From Pseudoalteromonas shioyasakiensis (GTDB lineage Bacteria; Pseudomonadota; Gammaproteobacteria; Enterobacterales; Alteromonadaceae), in assembly GCF_001550135.1 (NCBI RefSeq), contig NZ_LRUE01000022.1, positions 213,389 to 277,388 on the forward strand: DNA of 64,000 bases, written 5' to 3'. Each line of letters opens with the position of its first letter. Position 1 is the first letter of the stretch. The translations under genes and the position numbers were made by a program. Below the pieces are notes generated by a model that saw nothing but the letters and a program-made list of their open reading frames with translations, made no database searches and was not told the origin of the DNA. Positions 57,519-64,000 of this stretch are shown here, piece by piece.

Positions 57519-58025
57519 CTAGTGATGTGAGTGCTCTTTACTTTTTTTTGATGCCTGCTCAGACATTTCTTGTAAAGACACAACCTTGGCTTGAGTAAAA
57601 ACTCGATTGCCATCATTAAAATATAGCGTGAGTTTTCGTTCTTGCCCTGCTTTTAGTTGATCTTCAGGTTCAAACACCATTAAGTGATAACCACCCGGTT
57701 TAAACTCAACACTGCTGTGACCATCAATCTTTAATGATAAAACCTGTTCCATTTTCATCATGCCATCAACATGAGTATGCTGATGAATTTCAACACGTCC
57801 TAAACCATCAAGCTCAGCTTTAGTTAATACCGTTGCATGCTCACTTGGGTTAGTAATAGTTAAATAAGCCACGCTGGCTTTACTGGCTGGTAAAAATTCA
57901 CGTACCTGCGCATTGCTTACGGCTACTTCGGCAACATCGCTATGATCATGGCCACTATGGGCAGATAAAAAAGTACTAAAGAATAAACTTGCGGTAAGAA
58001 AAGAGAGTGCGGGCCACAGTTTCAT
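57519..58025 (-). CDS. PCu(A)C-family periplasmic copper chaperone
   Basis: A 168-residue exported protein (signal peptide about 1-22) with the exact copper motif H-X10-M-X21-H-X-M at His81, Met92, His114 and Met116. PCu(A)C proteins carry Cu(I) to the CuA site of cytochrome oxidase. It also has a His-rich N-terminus (AHSGHDHSD) and a His-rich tail (EHSHH) that could bind additional metal. It is first in an operon with DUF2333 and a barrel protein, not with ScoI or oxidase genes. Confidence 0.93.
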   Translation of the reverse strand: MKLWPALSFLTASLFFSTFLSAHSGHDHSDVAEVAVSNAQVREFLPASKASVAYLTITNPSEHATVLTKAELDGLGRVEIHQHTHVDGMMKMEQVLSLKIDGHSSVEFKPGGYHLMVFEPEDQLKAGQERKLTLYFNDGNRVFTQAKVVSLQEMSEQASKKSKEHSHH

Positions 58026-58105
58026 TATGTTTTAATCCTTGTTAAGACATTAACTTACCCGCTAAATTTAGCATATTTTATGTATTAAGGCAGTTTATTA
58101 GTACC

Positions 58106-58432
58106 TTAAGCTGGCGATTTTTTGTTATCGGCAATCAACCAGCATAATGCTGCGATTAGTAAAAGTGGCCATGCAATCATTACTGAGCCAAATAAAAACG
58201 CAAGCAAAACACCAATCAAAGCAACAACACCTGCGCCTAGCAGCCCAATAGTGAATAGCGCAACACCTGCAACGACGGCAATGACTGCCACTATTGCACC
58301 GATGACCTCAAGCCCAGCCCAACTCATATCAGCAATTGATAAAGGTAATTGCCATGAGTCAAACGATACAAATGAAACCGCATCAGTGCATAGTAATAAC
58401 ATTGCCAAAATGATGATAGCTAACGTTTTCAT
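58106..58432 (-). CDS. Unrecognised small membrane protein in the psp operon
   Basis: A 108-residue protein with an N-terminal hydrophobic segment (about 3-20) and two or three further helices (about 42-66, 67-88, 89-102) rich in Val, Ala, Ile and Gly, ending in charged DNKKSPA. I do not recognise a family. It lies nine nt after pspC on the same strand, so it is probably part of the phage-shock response, in the place where other genomes carry further psp genes. The opposite-strand frame here is Ser/Thr/Pro-rich and is an artefact. Confidence 0.72.
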   Translation of the reverse strand: MKTLAIIILAMLLLCTDAVSFVSFDSWQLPLSIADMSWAGLEVIGAIVAVIAVVAGVALFTIGLLGAGVVALIGVLLAFLFGSVMIAWPLLLIAALCWLIADNKKSPA

Positions 58433-58441
58433 GTCCTACTC

Positions 58442-58648
58442 CTAGTAACCTTTCACTGGTAAAGTGCAATGAGCCACTAAATAACCCACGCCTATTAACA
58501 GCGGCATTTGAATAAGTAATATGATCATGACCAGACGTGTTGACCATACAGGGAAGCCTAAGCGCGCAGCGAGTCCGCTACATACACCCGAGATCTTTTT
58601 ATTACTCAGATCACGGTACCAACGTGTCGATGTGTGATAAGTATTCAT
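58442..58648 (-). CDS. pspC: Short PspC-domain protein
   Basis: A 68-residue PspC domain (RWYRDLSNKKISGVCSGLAA, then one membrane helix LVMIILLIQMPLLIGVGYLV). E. coli PspC is about 119 residues; this one lacks the C-terminal leucine-zipper part. PspC senses membrane stress and recruits PspA. It lies 10 nt after pspA; no pspB is present between them. Confidence 0.9.
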   Translation of the reverse strand: MNTYHTSTRWYRDLSNKKISGVCSGLAARLGFPVWSTRLVMIILLIQMPLLIGVGYLVAHCTLPVKGY

Positions 58649-58658
58649 TATTAACCTC

Positions 58659-59333
58659 CTAAGCCGACTGCTTCATCGTTGCTTTCAAGTCAGCAAGCTC
58701 TTTATCGATTGCTTCATCTTTCTCAAGGGCAGCGAATTGTGCTGCTGTTGAATTTGCAGCATCACTTTGTGTCAGTTCATACGCCTCAACTTGCGACTCA
58801 ATGTTTTCAACGCGCTGCTCTAAGTAGTCAAAACGCGCTAATGCATCTTCAACTTTACTGCTATGCAGCTGCTCTTTTACTTTTAAGCGTGCTGTAACAA
58901 CGCGTTCTTTTTGCATGTAAGTCAGCTGTTTGGCCTTTGCATCTGCAAGCTTGTTTTGTAAACGCTGACAATCTTCTGTCAATTTAGCGAGTGACTCTGC
59001 CACTTTATCCATTTCAGCTTGTTGCGCTTCGATTTCTGTCGTTAAACGCTGCTTTTCAACTAATGCTGCTTTGGCAAGATCATCGCGATCTTTACTCAAC
59101 GCTTTTTCTGCTTTCGCTTGCCAGTCAGCTACTTTCGCTTGTTTCGCTGCAATTTCACGCTTCATTTGCTTTTCTTGCGTTAAAAATGTCGCAGCAGTTG
59201 CACGGCATTCAGTCAGTGCATCCTGCATTTCTTGCACGAGTAGATTAAGTAACTTTTCAGGATCTTCAGCTTTGTCTAATGCTGCAGAAAGGTTTGCCTG
59301 AATAATGTCATTTACGCGATTTAATACACCCAT
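58659..59333 (-). CDS. pspA: Phage shock protein A (PspA/IM30)
   Basis: A 224-residue, almost wholly helical ESCRT-III-like protein (GVLNRVNDIIQANLSAALDK amphipathic start, long coiled coils to about 190). It binds stressed inner membrane and, in many bacteria, the activator PspF. It is first in a pspA-pspC-small membrane protein operon behind a sigma-54-type promoter. AGGAGAG precedes the ATG. The adjacent gene upstream is dusA, not pspF. Confidence 0.95.
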   Translation of the reverse strand: MGVLNRVNDIIQANLSAALDKAEDPEKLLNLLVQEMQDALTECRATAATFLTQEKQMKREIAAKQAKVADWQAKAEKALSKDRDDLAKAALVEKQRLTTEIEAQQAEMDKVAESLAKLTEDCQRLQNKLADAKAKQLTYMQKERVVTARLKVKEQLHSSKVEDALARFDYLEQRVENIESQVEAYELTQSDAANSTAAQFAALEKDEAIDKELADLKATMKQSA

Positions 59334-59374
59334 GTGACTCTCCTGTTGATTATTGGGTTAATACAGCTAGGAGA

Positions 59375-59392
59375 TTCCAATTCTTGTGCCAA
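59375..59392 (-). promoter_or_regulatory. Sigma-54 (-24/-12) promoter of the psp operon
   Basis: Minus strand TTGGCACAAGAATTGGAA fits TGGCAC-N5-TTGCW except for GG in place of GC at -12; the E. coli pspA promoter also departs from consensus at this dinucleotide. It lies about 42 nt before the pspA ATG and upstream of an AT-rich stretch (59400-59520) suited to activator binding and bending. The sigma factor itself is encoded at 44596. Confidence 0.75.
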
Positions 59393-59527
59393 CTAACGAA
59401 TAAATTAAAATTATCATTTATATACAATGAGTTGAGTCAATTAAATTTAGATTTAGGCTGACTAGTGACTGAATGAAAAATAACTAATTTGACTAAAAAA
59501 TTAACTTTTTCACTAAATTTTAGGATC

Positions 59528-59555
59528 AAAAAAAGCCACAAAATGTGGCTTTTTT
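59528..59555 (-). terminator. Terminator after dusA
   Basis: Stem AAAAAGCCACA / TGTGGCTTTTT with a 3-nt loop; minus-strand T-run. It lies between dusA and the psp promoter. Confidence 0.9.
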
Positions 59556-59569
59556 AATAGGCTTTGTGA

Positions 59570-60547
59570 TTAGGCTTCTGGGACAAAACTTAAGGCTTTA
59601 TCCATAACAGATAAATCGGCCGCTTTACCATGGCCTTTTTCTGAAAGGTGGCGTCTAAAACCACGCGCACCAGGTTGGCCTTGAAAAATTCCCAACATAT
59701 GGCGAGCAATATGCCAAAAGTTAGCGCCTTTACTCATTTCGTCTTCAATATAGTCGTACATCGAGCGCACAACCTGATGACGACTCAGCGTAAAGGCTTC
59801 ATCACCATAAATGTTTTCGTCAACCTCAGACAAAATAAACGGATTACTATACGCTTCACGACCAATCATAATGCCATCAACATACTCAAGGTGAGCTACG
59901 CTATCAGCAATTGTTTTCACGCCACCATTTAAGCTTAAGTGAAGTTGCGGATAATCTTTTTTCAACTGGTAAACCCGCGGGTAATCAAGAGGTGGGATCT
60001 CACGATTCTCTTTTGGGCTTAAGCCATTTAACCACGCTTTACGCGCATGAATAATAAAGTCATCACAGCCAACATCATGACTTGCTTCAATTAAAGCACA
60101 TAAAAACTCATACGAGTCTTGCTCATCAATACCAATGCGCGTTTTAACAGTAACAGGAATAGTCACTTCGGCTTTCATTGCAGCAACGCAGTCAGCAACC
60201 AGTTTAGGCTCAGCCATTAAACAAGCACCAAAACGACCATTTTGCACACGATCAGACGGACAGCCAACATTTAAATTTACTTCATGATAGCCGCGCTCCG
60301 CCGCTAACTTTGCACACTTAGCCAACGCTTCAGGATCTGAGCCACCAAGTTGCAATGCCACTGGCCCTTCATGCTCATTAAAGTGTAAGTAATCGCCTTT
60401 ACCAAATAAAATAGCGCCGGTTGTCACCATCTCTGTATATAGCACAGCATGCTTAGTCATTTTGCGGTGAAAAGTTCGACAGTGACGATCTGTCCAATCT
60501 AACATGGGTGCCACGGAAAAACGGCGGTTTAATGTCGTTGTGCTCAT
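59570..60547 (-). CDS. dusA: tRNA-dihydrouridine(20/20a) synthase DusA
   Basis: A 325-residue FMN enzyme reducing U20/U20a in tRNA D-loops. Family motifs: [13 protein letters not shown] start (DusA-specific), [19 protein letters not shown] with the catalytic Cys, and [12 protein letters not shown]-like sequence upstream is weak. Single gene with its own terminator. Confidence 0.95.
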   Translation of the reverse strand: MSTTTLNRRFSVAPMLDWTDRHCRTFHRKMTKHAVLYTEMVTTGAILFGKGDYLHFNEHEGPVALQLGGSDPEALAKCAKLAAERGYHEVNLNVGCPSDRVQNGRFGACLMAEPKLVADCVAAMKAEVTIPVTVKTRIGIDEQDSYEFLCALIEASHDVGCDDFIIHARKAWLNGLSPKENREIPPLDYPRVYQLKKDYPQLHLSLNGGVKTIADSVAHLEYVDGIMIGREAYSNPFILSEVDENIYGDEAFTLSRHQVVRSMYDYIEDEMSKGANFWHIARHMLGIFQGQPGARGFRRHLSEKGHGKAADLSVMDKALSFVPEA

Positions 60548-60783
60548 AACATGGCCCCTTTAAAGATCAATGCATTTACTTGCAACTTAAATTACCTAAT
60601 ACGATTAACGCTTAATATAGCGATGACACATACCCTTTAGGTATGCACCGAAATGAAAAATTGCGACCATTATACCACCGAAGCTCGCTCGCGGCATGGC
60701 TTAATCGAAGATCTGATAATGAAAAGAGGCGAAGAAGTGTACTGCAATCTCACTTCTTTGATGAATAAGGTAAAATGCTAAGT

Positions 60784-61263
60784 CTACATTTTTACTTTAC
60801 TTAGGAGATGTTCAAGGTTTTGGCCCGTAAGTTCCAAAATCGTAATTTCAAGCTCTTTGTAGTCCTCGTTTTTCAGGTTAACTAACTTAGCACCCACTGC
60901 AATTCGCGCTACTTTCTCAACGGGGTCCATTTCGACAATTTCAATTGATGCACGCGTATCATGATCTTTTGATTGCACATAATATTCACTAAAGAAGGTA
61001 CCATCTGCACGTACATTTGGATTACTGTCAGACACAGACTGCAGAAGCGTGCCTTTCTTTAAATCACTTTTACGAAGTGAGAAGCTGTACTCCGCCACAT
61101 TGGCATGACCAACAATTACGGTAACTGCGCTTTCACCATTAATTTTAAAATCATGATCTGTTACTTCGATAACTTTTAGCTTACCACTATCATAGGTCGG
61201 CTCCATGCAAGCACCTAAACTAAAAATCAGAAAAACAGATAAGACGACATTTTTGATTAGCAT
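60784..61263 (-). CDS. Unrecognised lipoprotein
   Basis: A 159-residue protein of no family I recognise. I start at the ATG at 61263, seven nt after AAGGA, giving a lipoprotein signal with lipobox SLGAC at Cys19; a longer reading frame upstream lacks a signal. The mature part is beta-rich and charged (VTVIVGHANVAEYSFSLRK; YYVQSKDHDTRASIEIVEMD). Neighbours are dusA and a MarC-family gene, both separated by gaps, so context gives no role. Confidence 0.78.
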   Translation of the reverse strand: MLIKNVVLSVFLIFSLGACMEPTYDSGKLKVIEVTDHDFKINGESAVTVIVGHANVAEYSFSLRKSDLKKGTLLQSVSDSNPNVRADGTFFSEYYVQSKDHDTRASIEIVEMDPVEKVARIAVGAKLVNLKNEDYKELEITILELTGQNLEHLLSKVKM

Positions 61264-61361
61264 TCTTTGTTCCTTAAATTTTATATTGCCTTCTTTAAAG
61301 TTAGATAAAAGAAGGCAATTATTCAAAGTTTAAATCACTGAAAATGCACTTTAAATTAAAA

Positions 61362-61982
61362 CTAGCCGACAACACTCAAACCGAAGTAGTGAGCGATACC
61401 GCCTAAGATATTAGTCACCGCTACTGACGATAAAATTAAGCCCATCACTCGACTGATAATGCTCGCGCCACTATCACCAATTAACTTATGAACATGCGTG
61501 GCAAGTAGTAATAAAACCAGTACGATTATTAACACAGAAAGCATAATCGATGAGGTAATTAGCTGCTCATACCAAGTGTATTCGGTATTTCGAGTCATCA
61601 GTACTGCACCAAGCATGGCACCGGGGCTGGCAATAGAAGGAATCGCCAAAGGGAAAATAGCGGTTTCTGTGCTATCTCGAACACTTTTGATTTCTGTTTC
61701 TGGTTTACTTTCACCGAAGATCATCGACAGAGCAAACAGTAATAATACGATACCTCCGGCAATCTGAAATGCCGAAAGTGGAATATTGATCGCGTTTAAA
61801 AGTAACTCGCCCGCAACAACAAAAAACAATAGCACTAATGCCGAAACACCAACCGCTTTTAATGCAACTTTGCGCTTAAATTTGGCGTCATCCCAGCGTG
61901 TAACAGCAATAAAAACAGGCACGGTTCCGATAGGATCAATGACGGCAAAAAAGAAAATGAATGCAGCTAGCAATTCACTCAT
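61362..61982 (-). CDS. MarC family (UPF0056) inner-membrane protein
   Basis: A 206-residue six-helix membrane protein of the MarC/UPF0056 family (FFAVIDPIGTVPVF; AGGIVLLLFALSM; ATHVHKLIGDSGASIISRVMG). Function is not established; the old link to multidrug resistance has not held up. I start at the ATG at 61982 with GGAG eight nt upstream. It is divergent from zur. Confidence 0.9.
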   Translation of the reverse strand: MSELLAAFIFFFAVIDPIGTVPVFIAVTRWDDAKFKRKVALKAVGVSALVLLFFVVAGELLLNAINIPLSAFQIAGGIVLLLFALSMIFGESKPETEIKSVRDSTETAIFPLAIPSIASPGAMLGAVLMTRNTEYTWYEQLITSSIMLSVLIIVLVLLLLATHVHKLIGDSGASIISRVMGLILSSVAVTNILGGIAHYFGLSVVG

Positions 61983-62076
61983 TAAGAAAACTCCCTGAAA
62001 ACGTGTTAGCGAATAAAAACACTGCAACTACAATACAGTATGTTAGTATATCACGGTAGCGTAAGGATAAGAGAAG

Positions 62077-62511
62077 ATGAATATAGAATCACTCGTCAGT
62101 AAAGCAAAACAAGTATGCGATAATCGTGGTGCACGTTTCACACCTATCCGTGAAAAAGTATTCCGCCTGTTAGCTAGTGCGCAAGGTGGTGTGGGTGCTT
62201 ATGACTTATTAGAACAACTCAAATTAACTGAGTCAGGCGCAAAACCGGCCACTATTTATCGAGCGCTCGATTTTTTATCGGAACTTGGCTTTATTCATAA
62301 AATTGAAAGCACCAACTCATTTATGCTGTGCCATCATTTTGATCACATTCACCCTGTACAGTTATTAATTTGTGACAGCTGTGGTTATGTAAAAGAATTG
62401 CATTCAACAGTAATTTCTCATGAACTTAATAACTTAGCGGCAGAAAGTGGATTTATTGTCTCAGGACAAACAATTGAAGCGCACGGTAAATGCGAAAAAT
62501 GCAAAGAATAA
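62077..62511 (+). CDS. zur: Fur-family zinc uptake regulator Zur
   Basis: A 144-residue Fur-family repressor. Winged helix about 10-85 (FTPIREKVFRLL; KPATIYRALDFLSELGFIH), then a metal-binding dimerisation domain with CHHFDHIHP, structural CDSCG and C-terminal CEKCKE. The N-terminal spacing and the FDH motif fit Zur better than Fur. No clear Zur box was seen in the 94-nt gap to the divergent MarC gene. Confidence 0.88.
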   Translation: MNIESLVSKAKQVCDNRGARFTPIREKVFRLLASAQGGVGAYDLLEQLKLTESGAKPATIYRALDFLSELGFIHKIESTNSFMLCHHFDHIHPVQLLICDSCGYVKELHSTVISHELNNLAAESGFIVSGQTIEAHGKCEKCKE

Positions 62512-62584
62512 GTGCGGTGTTTGAAACAACCACTACACTTAAAGTATGATTAACGGCATTTCGAAACCTAAGGGAAAATAAATA

Positions 62585-63052
62585 ATGAATGTGGAGTTCA
62601 TCAACCCTTTTTTATCATCATTATTAAATGTATTGAGCACTATGGCTCAAACAGAATTAAAGCCGGGTAAACCTAGTTTAAAGAAAGACGAACTAGCCCG
62701 TGGCGATGTATCAGGTTTGATTGGTATGGTTGGCCCACAAACTAAAGGTTCACTTTCAATCACCTTTGATGAAAATCTAGCACTGACCATTATGGAAAGA
62801 ATGCTAGGTGAACGCCCTGATACGGTTAACGAAGAAGTAACCGACATGGTAGGTGAAATTACTAACATGGTAACAGGTGGCGCTAAAAACCTACTTGGCG
62901 AAAAAGGCTATGAGTTTGATATGGCAACGCCAGTTGTAGTGTCTGGTAAGGGACATACAATTGCACATAAATGTGAAGGCGCTAAAGTGTTAATTCCATT
63001 CACATCTGCTGATGGTAACGCCAATATTGAAGTTAGCTTTGATAAACTATGA
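62585..63052 (+). CDS. cheX: CheX-family chemotaxis phosphatase
   Basis: A 155-residue CheC/CheX-type protein with the catalytic Glu91-X2-Asn94 of [14 protein letters not shown]. CheX dephosphorylates CheY-P. It stands apart from any chemotaxis operon in this window and could act on another receiver protein. Its stop overlaps the yjbQ start (ATGA). AAGGGAAA lies upstream. Confidence 0.87.
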   Translation: MNVEFINPFLSSLLNVLSTMAQTELKPGKPSLKKDELARGDVSGLIGMVGPQTKGSLSITFDENLALTIMERMLGERPDTVNEEVTDMVGEITNMVTGGAKNLLGEKGYEFDMATPVVVSGKGHTIAHKCEGAKVLIPFTSADGNANIEVSFDKL

Positions 63053-63474
63053 GCTGGCAGCAAAAAACCATTCAATTGAAGCCTCGCTCACGAGGCTTTC
63101 ACATCATTGATGACGAGCTACTTCGTCAACTTCCAGAGATAGCACAATACAAAGTCGGCTTATTACACCTATTCATTCAACACACTTCTGCAAGCTTAAC
63201 TATTAACGAAAATGCAGATCCTACAGTAAGAATGGATATGGAAAGTCACTTCAATCATTTTGTGCCAGAACGACAAAGTTATTATCGTCATGATTATGAA
63301 GGTGATGACGATATGCCAGCCCATATAAAAAGCAGTACATTAGGTGCTGAACTCACCATACCAATTAATCAAGGCCGCTTAATGCTAGGCACATGGCAAG
63401 GTATTTATTTAGGTGAACACCGAGATCATGGTGGCGCTAGACGTATTATCGCGACGGTTCAAGGCCAGATCTAA
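63049..63474 (+). CDS. yjbQ: YjbQ family (UPF0047) protein
   Basis: A 141-residue UPF0047 protein, a family also called secondary thiamine-phosphate synthase. Conserved features [20 protein letters not shown] and [16 protein letters not shown] with metal-binding His residues are present. Physiological role is uncertain. It overlaps cheX by four nt and is followed by the heptamer array. Confidence 0.93.
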   Translation: MSWQQKTIQLKPRSRGFHIIDDELLRQLPEIAQYKVGLLHLFIQHTSASLTINENADPTVRMDMESHFNHFVPERQSYYRHDYEGDDDMPAHIKSSTLGAELTIPINQGRLMLGTWQGIYLGEHRDHGGARRIIATVQGQI

Positions 63475-63479
63475 AACTA

Positions 63480-63626
63480 GCTGTAAGCTGTAAGCTGTAA
63501 GCTGTAAGCTGTAAGCTGTAAGCTGTAAGCTGTAAGCTGTAAGCTGTAAGCTGTAAGCTGTAAGCTGTAAGCTGTAAGCTGTAAGCTGTAAGCTGTAAGC
63601 TGTAAGCTGTAAGCTGTAAGCTGTAA
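63480..63626. repeat. Perfect heptamer array, 21 copies of GCTGTAA
   Basis: Exactly 147 nt of head-to-tail GCTGTAA without a single mismatch, starting six nt after the yjbQ stop and ending 58 nt before the first tRNA-Gly. Because seven is not a multiple of three, minus-strand frames stay open across it (repeated LTAYSLQ); these are not genes. Confidence 0.97.
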
Positions 63627-63684
63627 GCAAATCTTGGTATTAACTAAATTATTTAAGAAAGTGTTTTTGGGATTTTTTAGAGAT

Positions 63685-63760
63685 TGGAGCGGCACACGAG
63701 GCTCGAACTCGTGACCTCAACCTTGGCAAGGTTGCGCTCTACCAACTGAGCTAGTGCCGC
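63685..63760 (-). tRNA. tRNA-Gly (anticodon GCC), copy 2
   Basis: A 76-nt cloverleaf read on the minus strand: acceptor GCGGCAC / GTGCCGC, D-arm TAGCTCAGTTGGTAGAGC, anticodon arm CAACC-TTGCCAA-GGTTG with GCC, T-arm with GTTCGAGCC, and encoded CCA. Identical to the copy at 63863-63938. Confidence 0.97.
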
Positions 63761-63774
63761 TTTAAATAGTTTCT

Positions 63775-63797
63775 AGTTACAAGATTCAAGTTACAAG
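63775..63797. repeat. Short direct repeat AGTTACAAG between tRNA-Gly genes
   Basis: AGTTACAAG occurs at 63775-63783 and 63789-63797 (period 14), in the 102-nt spacer between the two tRNA genes. It looks like a decayed satellite. Confidence 0.6.
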
Positions 63798-63862
63798 TTT
63801 GAATAGCTTGGTGCTTTCAACTTTCCCCTTGAAACTTATATCAATTTCTTTTGGTGAGAAAT

Positions 63863-63938
63863 TGGAGCGGCACACGAGGCTCGAACTCGTGACCTCAACC
63901 TTGGCAAGGTTGCGCTCTACCAACTGAGCTAGTGCCGC
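63863..63938 (-). tRNA. tRNA-Gly (anticodon GCC), copy 1
   Basis: Same 76-nt sequence as the downstream copy, including encoded CCA. The flanks share only a few bases (plus-strand ATTGGAGC before, CTTT after). The two are probably co-transcribed from a promoter upstream of the window end (beyond 63939). Confidence 0.97.
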
Positions 63939-64000
63939 TTTTAAGTAGTCAGTAATTTGTCCGTTGTCGCACAACCTGAAGGTTGCGGTGAAACGTTCTG

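Noticed and set aside
58122..58445. Plus-strand 107-aa Thr/Ser/Pro-rich frame opposite the psp membrane protein
   Set aside because: Its composition is typical of the antisense of a hydrophobic gene, and the minus-strand frame fits the operon.
60643..60768. 41-codon basic reading frame (MHRNEKLRPLYHRSS...) on the plus strand upstream of dusA
   Set aside because: No good ribosome-binding site, unusual composition, and it overlaps the probable dusA promoter region; a small CATACC/GGTATG hairpin overlaps its start. Probably chance.
61983..62076. Zur box in the marC-zur gap
   Set aside because: No palindrome close to the gammaproteobacterial Zur consensus was found.
63409..63695. Minus-strand frames coding for LTAYSLQ repeats, and a similar SRISHLA frame at 29375-29581
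   Set aside because: They are open only because heptamer arrays without stop codons are translated; they have no coding features.

Overview
The window looks like chromosome of a marine gammaproteobacterium of the Alteromonadales, most likely Pseudoalteromonas or a close relative. This rests on moderate-to-low GC, TonB-dependent receptors and secreted peptidases in the first 16 kb, and a housekeeping gene order that closely parallels the E. coli 70-72 min region. I see no insertion sequence, prophage or CRISPR array. Genus assignment is inference; no 16S gene is present.

Layout. (1) 0.2-16.2 kb is a nutrient-acquisition region: a Tat-exported GH109-type lipoprotein; a FecI-like sigma, FecR-like anti-sigma and STN-bearing TonB receptor set; a divergent TonB receptor followed by a secreted metallophosphoesterase; and two secreted peptidases (M14 carboxypeptidase-like and S46 DPP11-like). 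(2) 16.4-19.8 kb holds a YdcH-like protein and a NarL/UhpA-type two-component system, with an unrecognised 181-aa protein encoded directly before the MASE1 kinase. (3) 19.9-20.74 kb is rnpB on the minus strand, followed by tandem copies of its own 3' end plus terminator. (4) 20.8-49.6 kb is conserved housekeeping: rsmI | lpoA-yraN-diaA-dolP; sspA-sspB; petABC (absent from E. coli at this place); rplM-rpsI; zapE | zapG; degQ, degS; mlaFEDCB-ibaG-murA; yrbG-kdsD-kdsC-lptC-lptA-lptB-rpoN-hpf-ptsN-rapZ-ptsO; mgtE. (5) 49.6-63.5 kb holds YgiQ, a REC-DUF3369-GGDEF-EAL protein, an SRPBCC protein apparently starting at ATT, a TIGR03899-like protein, a three-gene envelope/copper operon, a short psp operon behind a sigma-54-type promoter, dusA, an unknown lipoprotein, a MarC protein, zur, cheX and yjbQ. 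(6) The end has a perfect 21-copy heptamer array and two identical tRNA-Gly(GCC) genes.

How the genes work together. The 35-44 kb block is an envelope-biogenesis superlocus: peptidoglycan precursor synthesis (MurA), lipid trafficking (Mla), Kdo synthesis (KdsD, KdsC) and LPS export (LptABC). It runs into sigma-54 and the nitrogen phosphotransferase genes. DegS/DegQ supply periplasmic protease and envelope-stress functions, and the psp operon, which appears to use the sigma-54 encoded here, responds to inner-membrane damage.

The observations most worth checking are the rnpB tail repeats, the non-AUG (ATT) start, the 181-aa protein coupled to the two-component system, the reduced psp operon with an unknown membrane protein, and the heptamer satellite families. 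No clearly new multi-gene system is evident; most of the window is conserved core genome.
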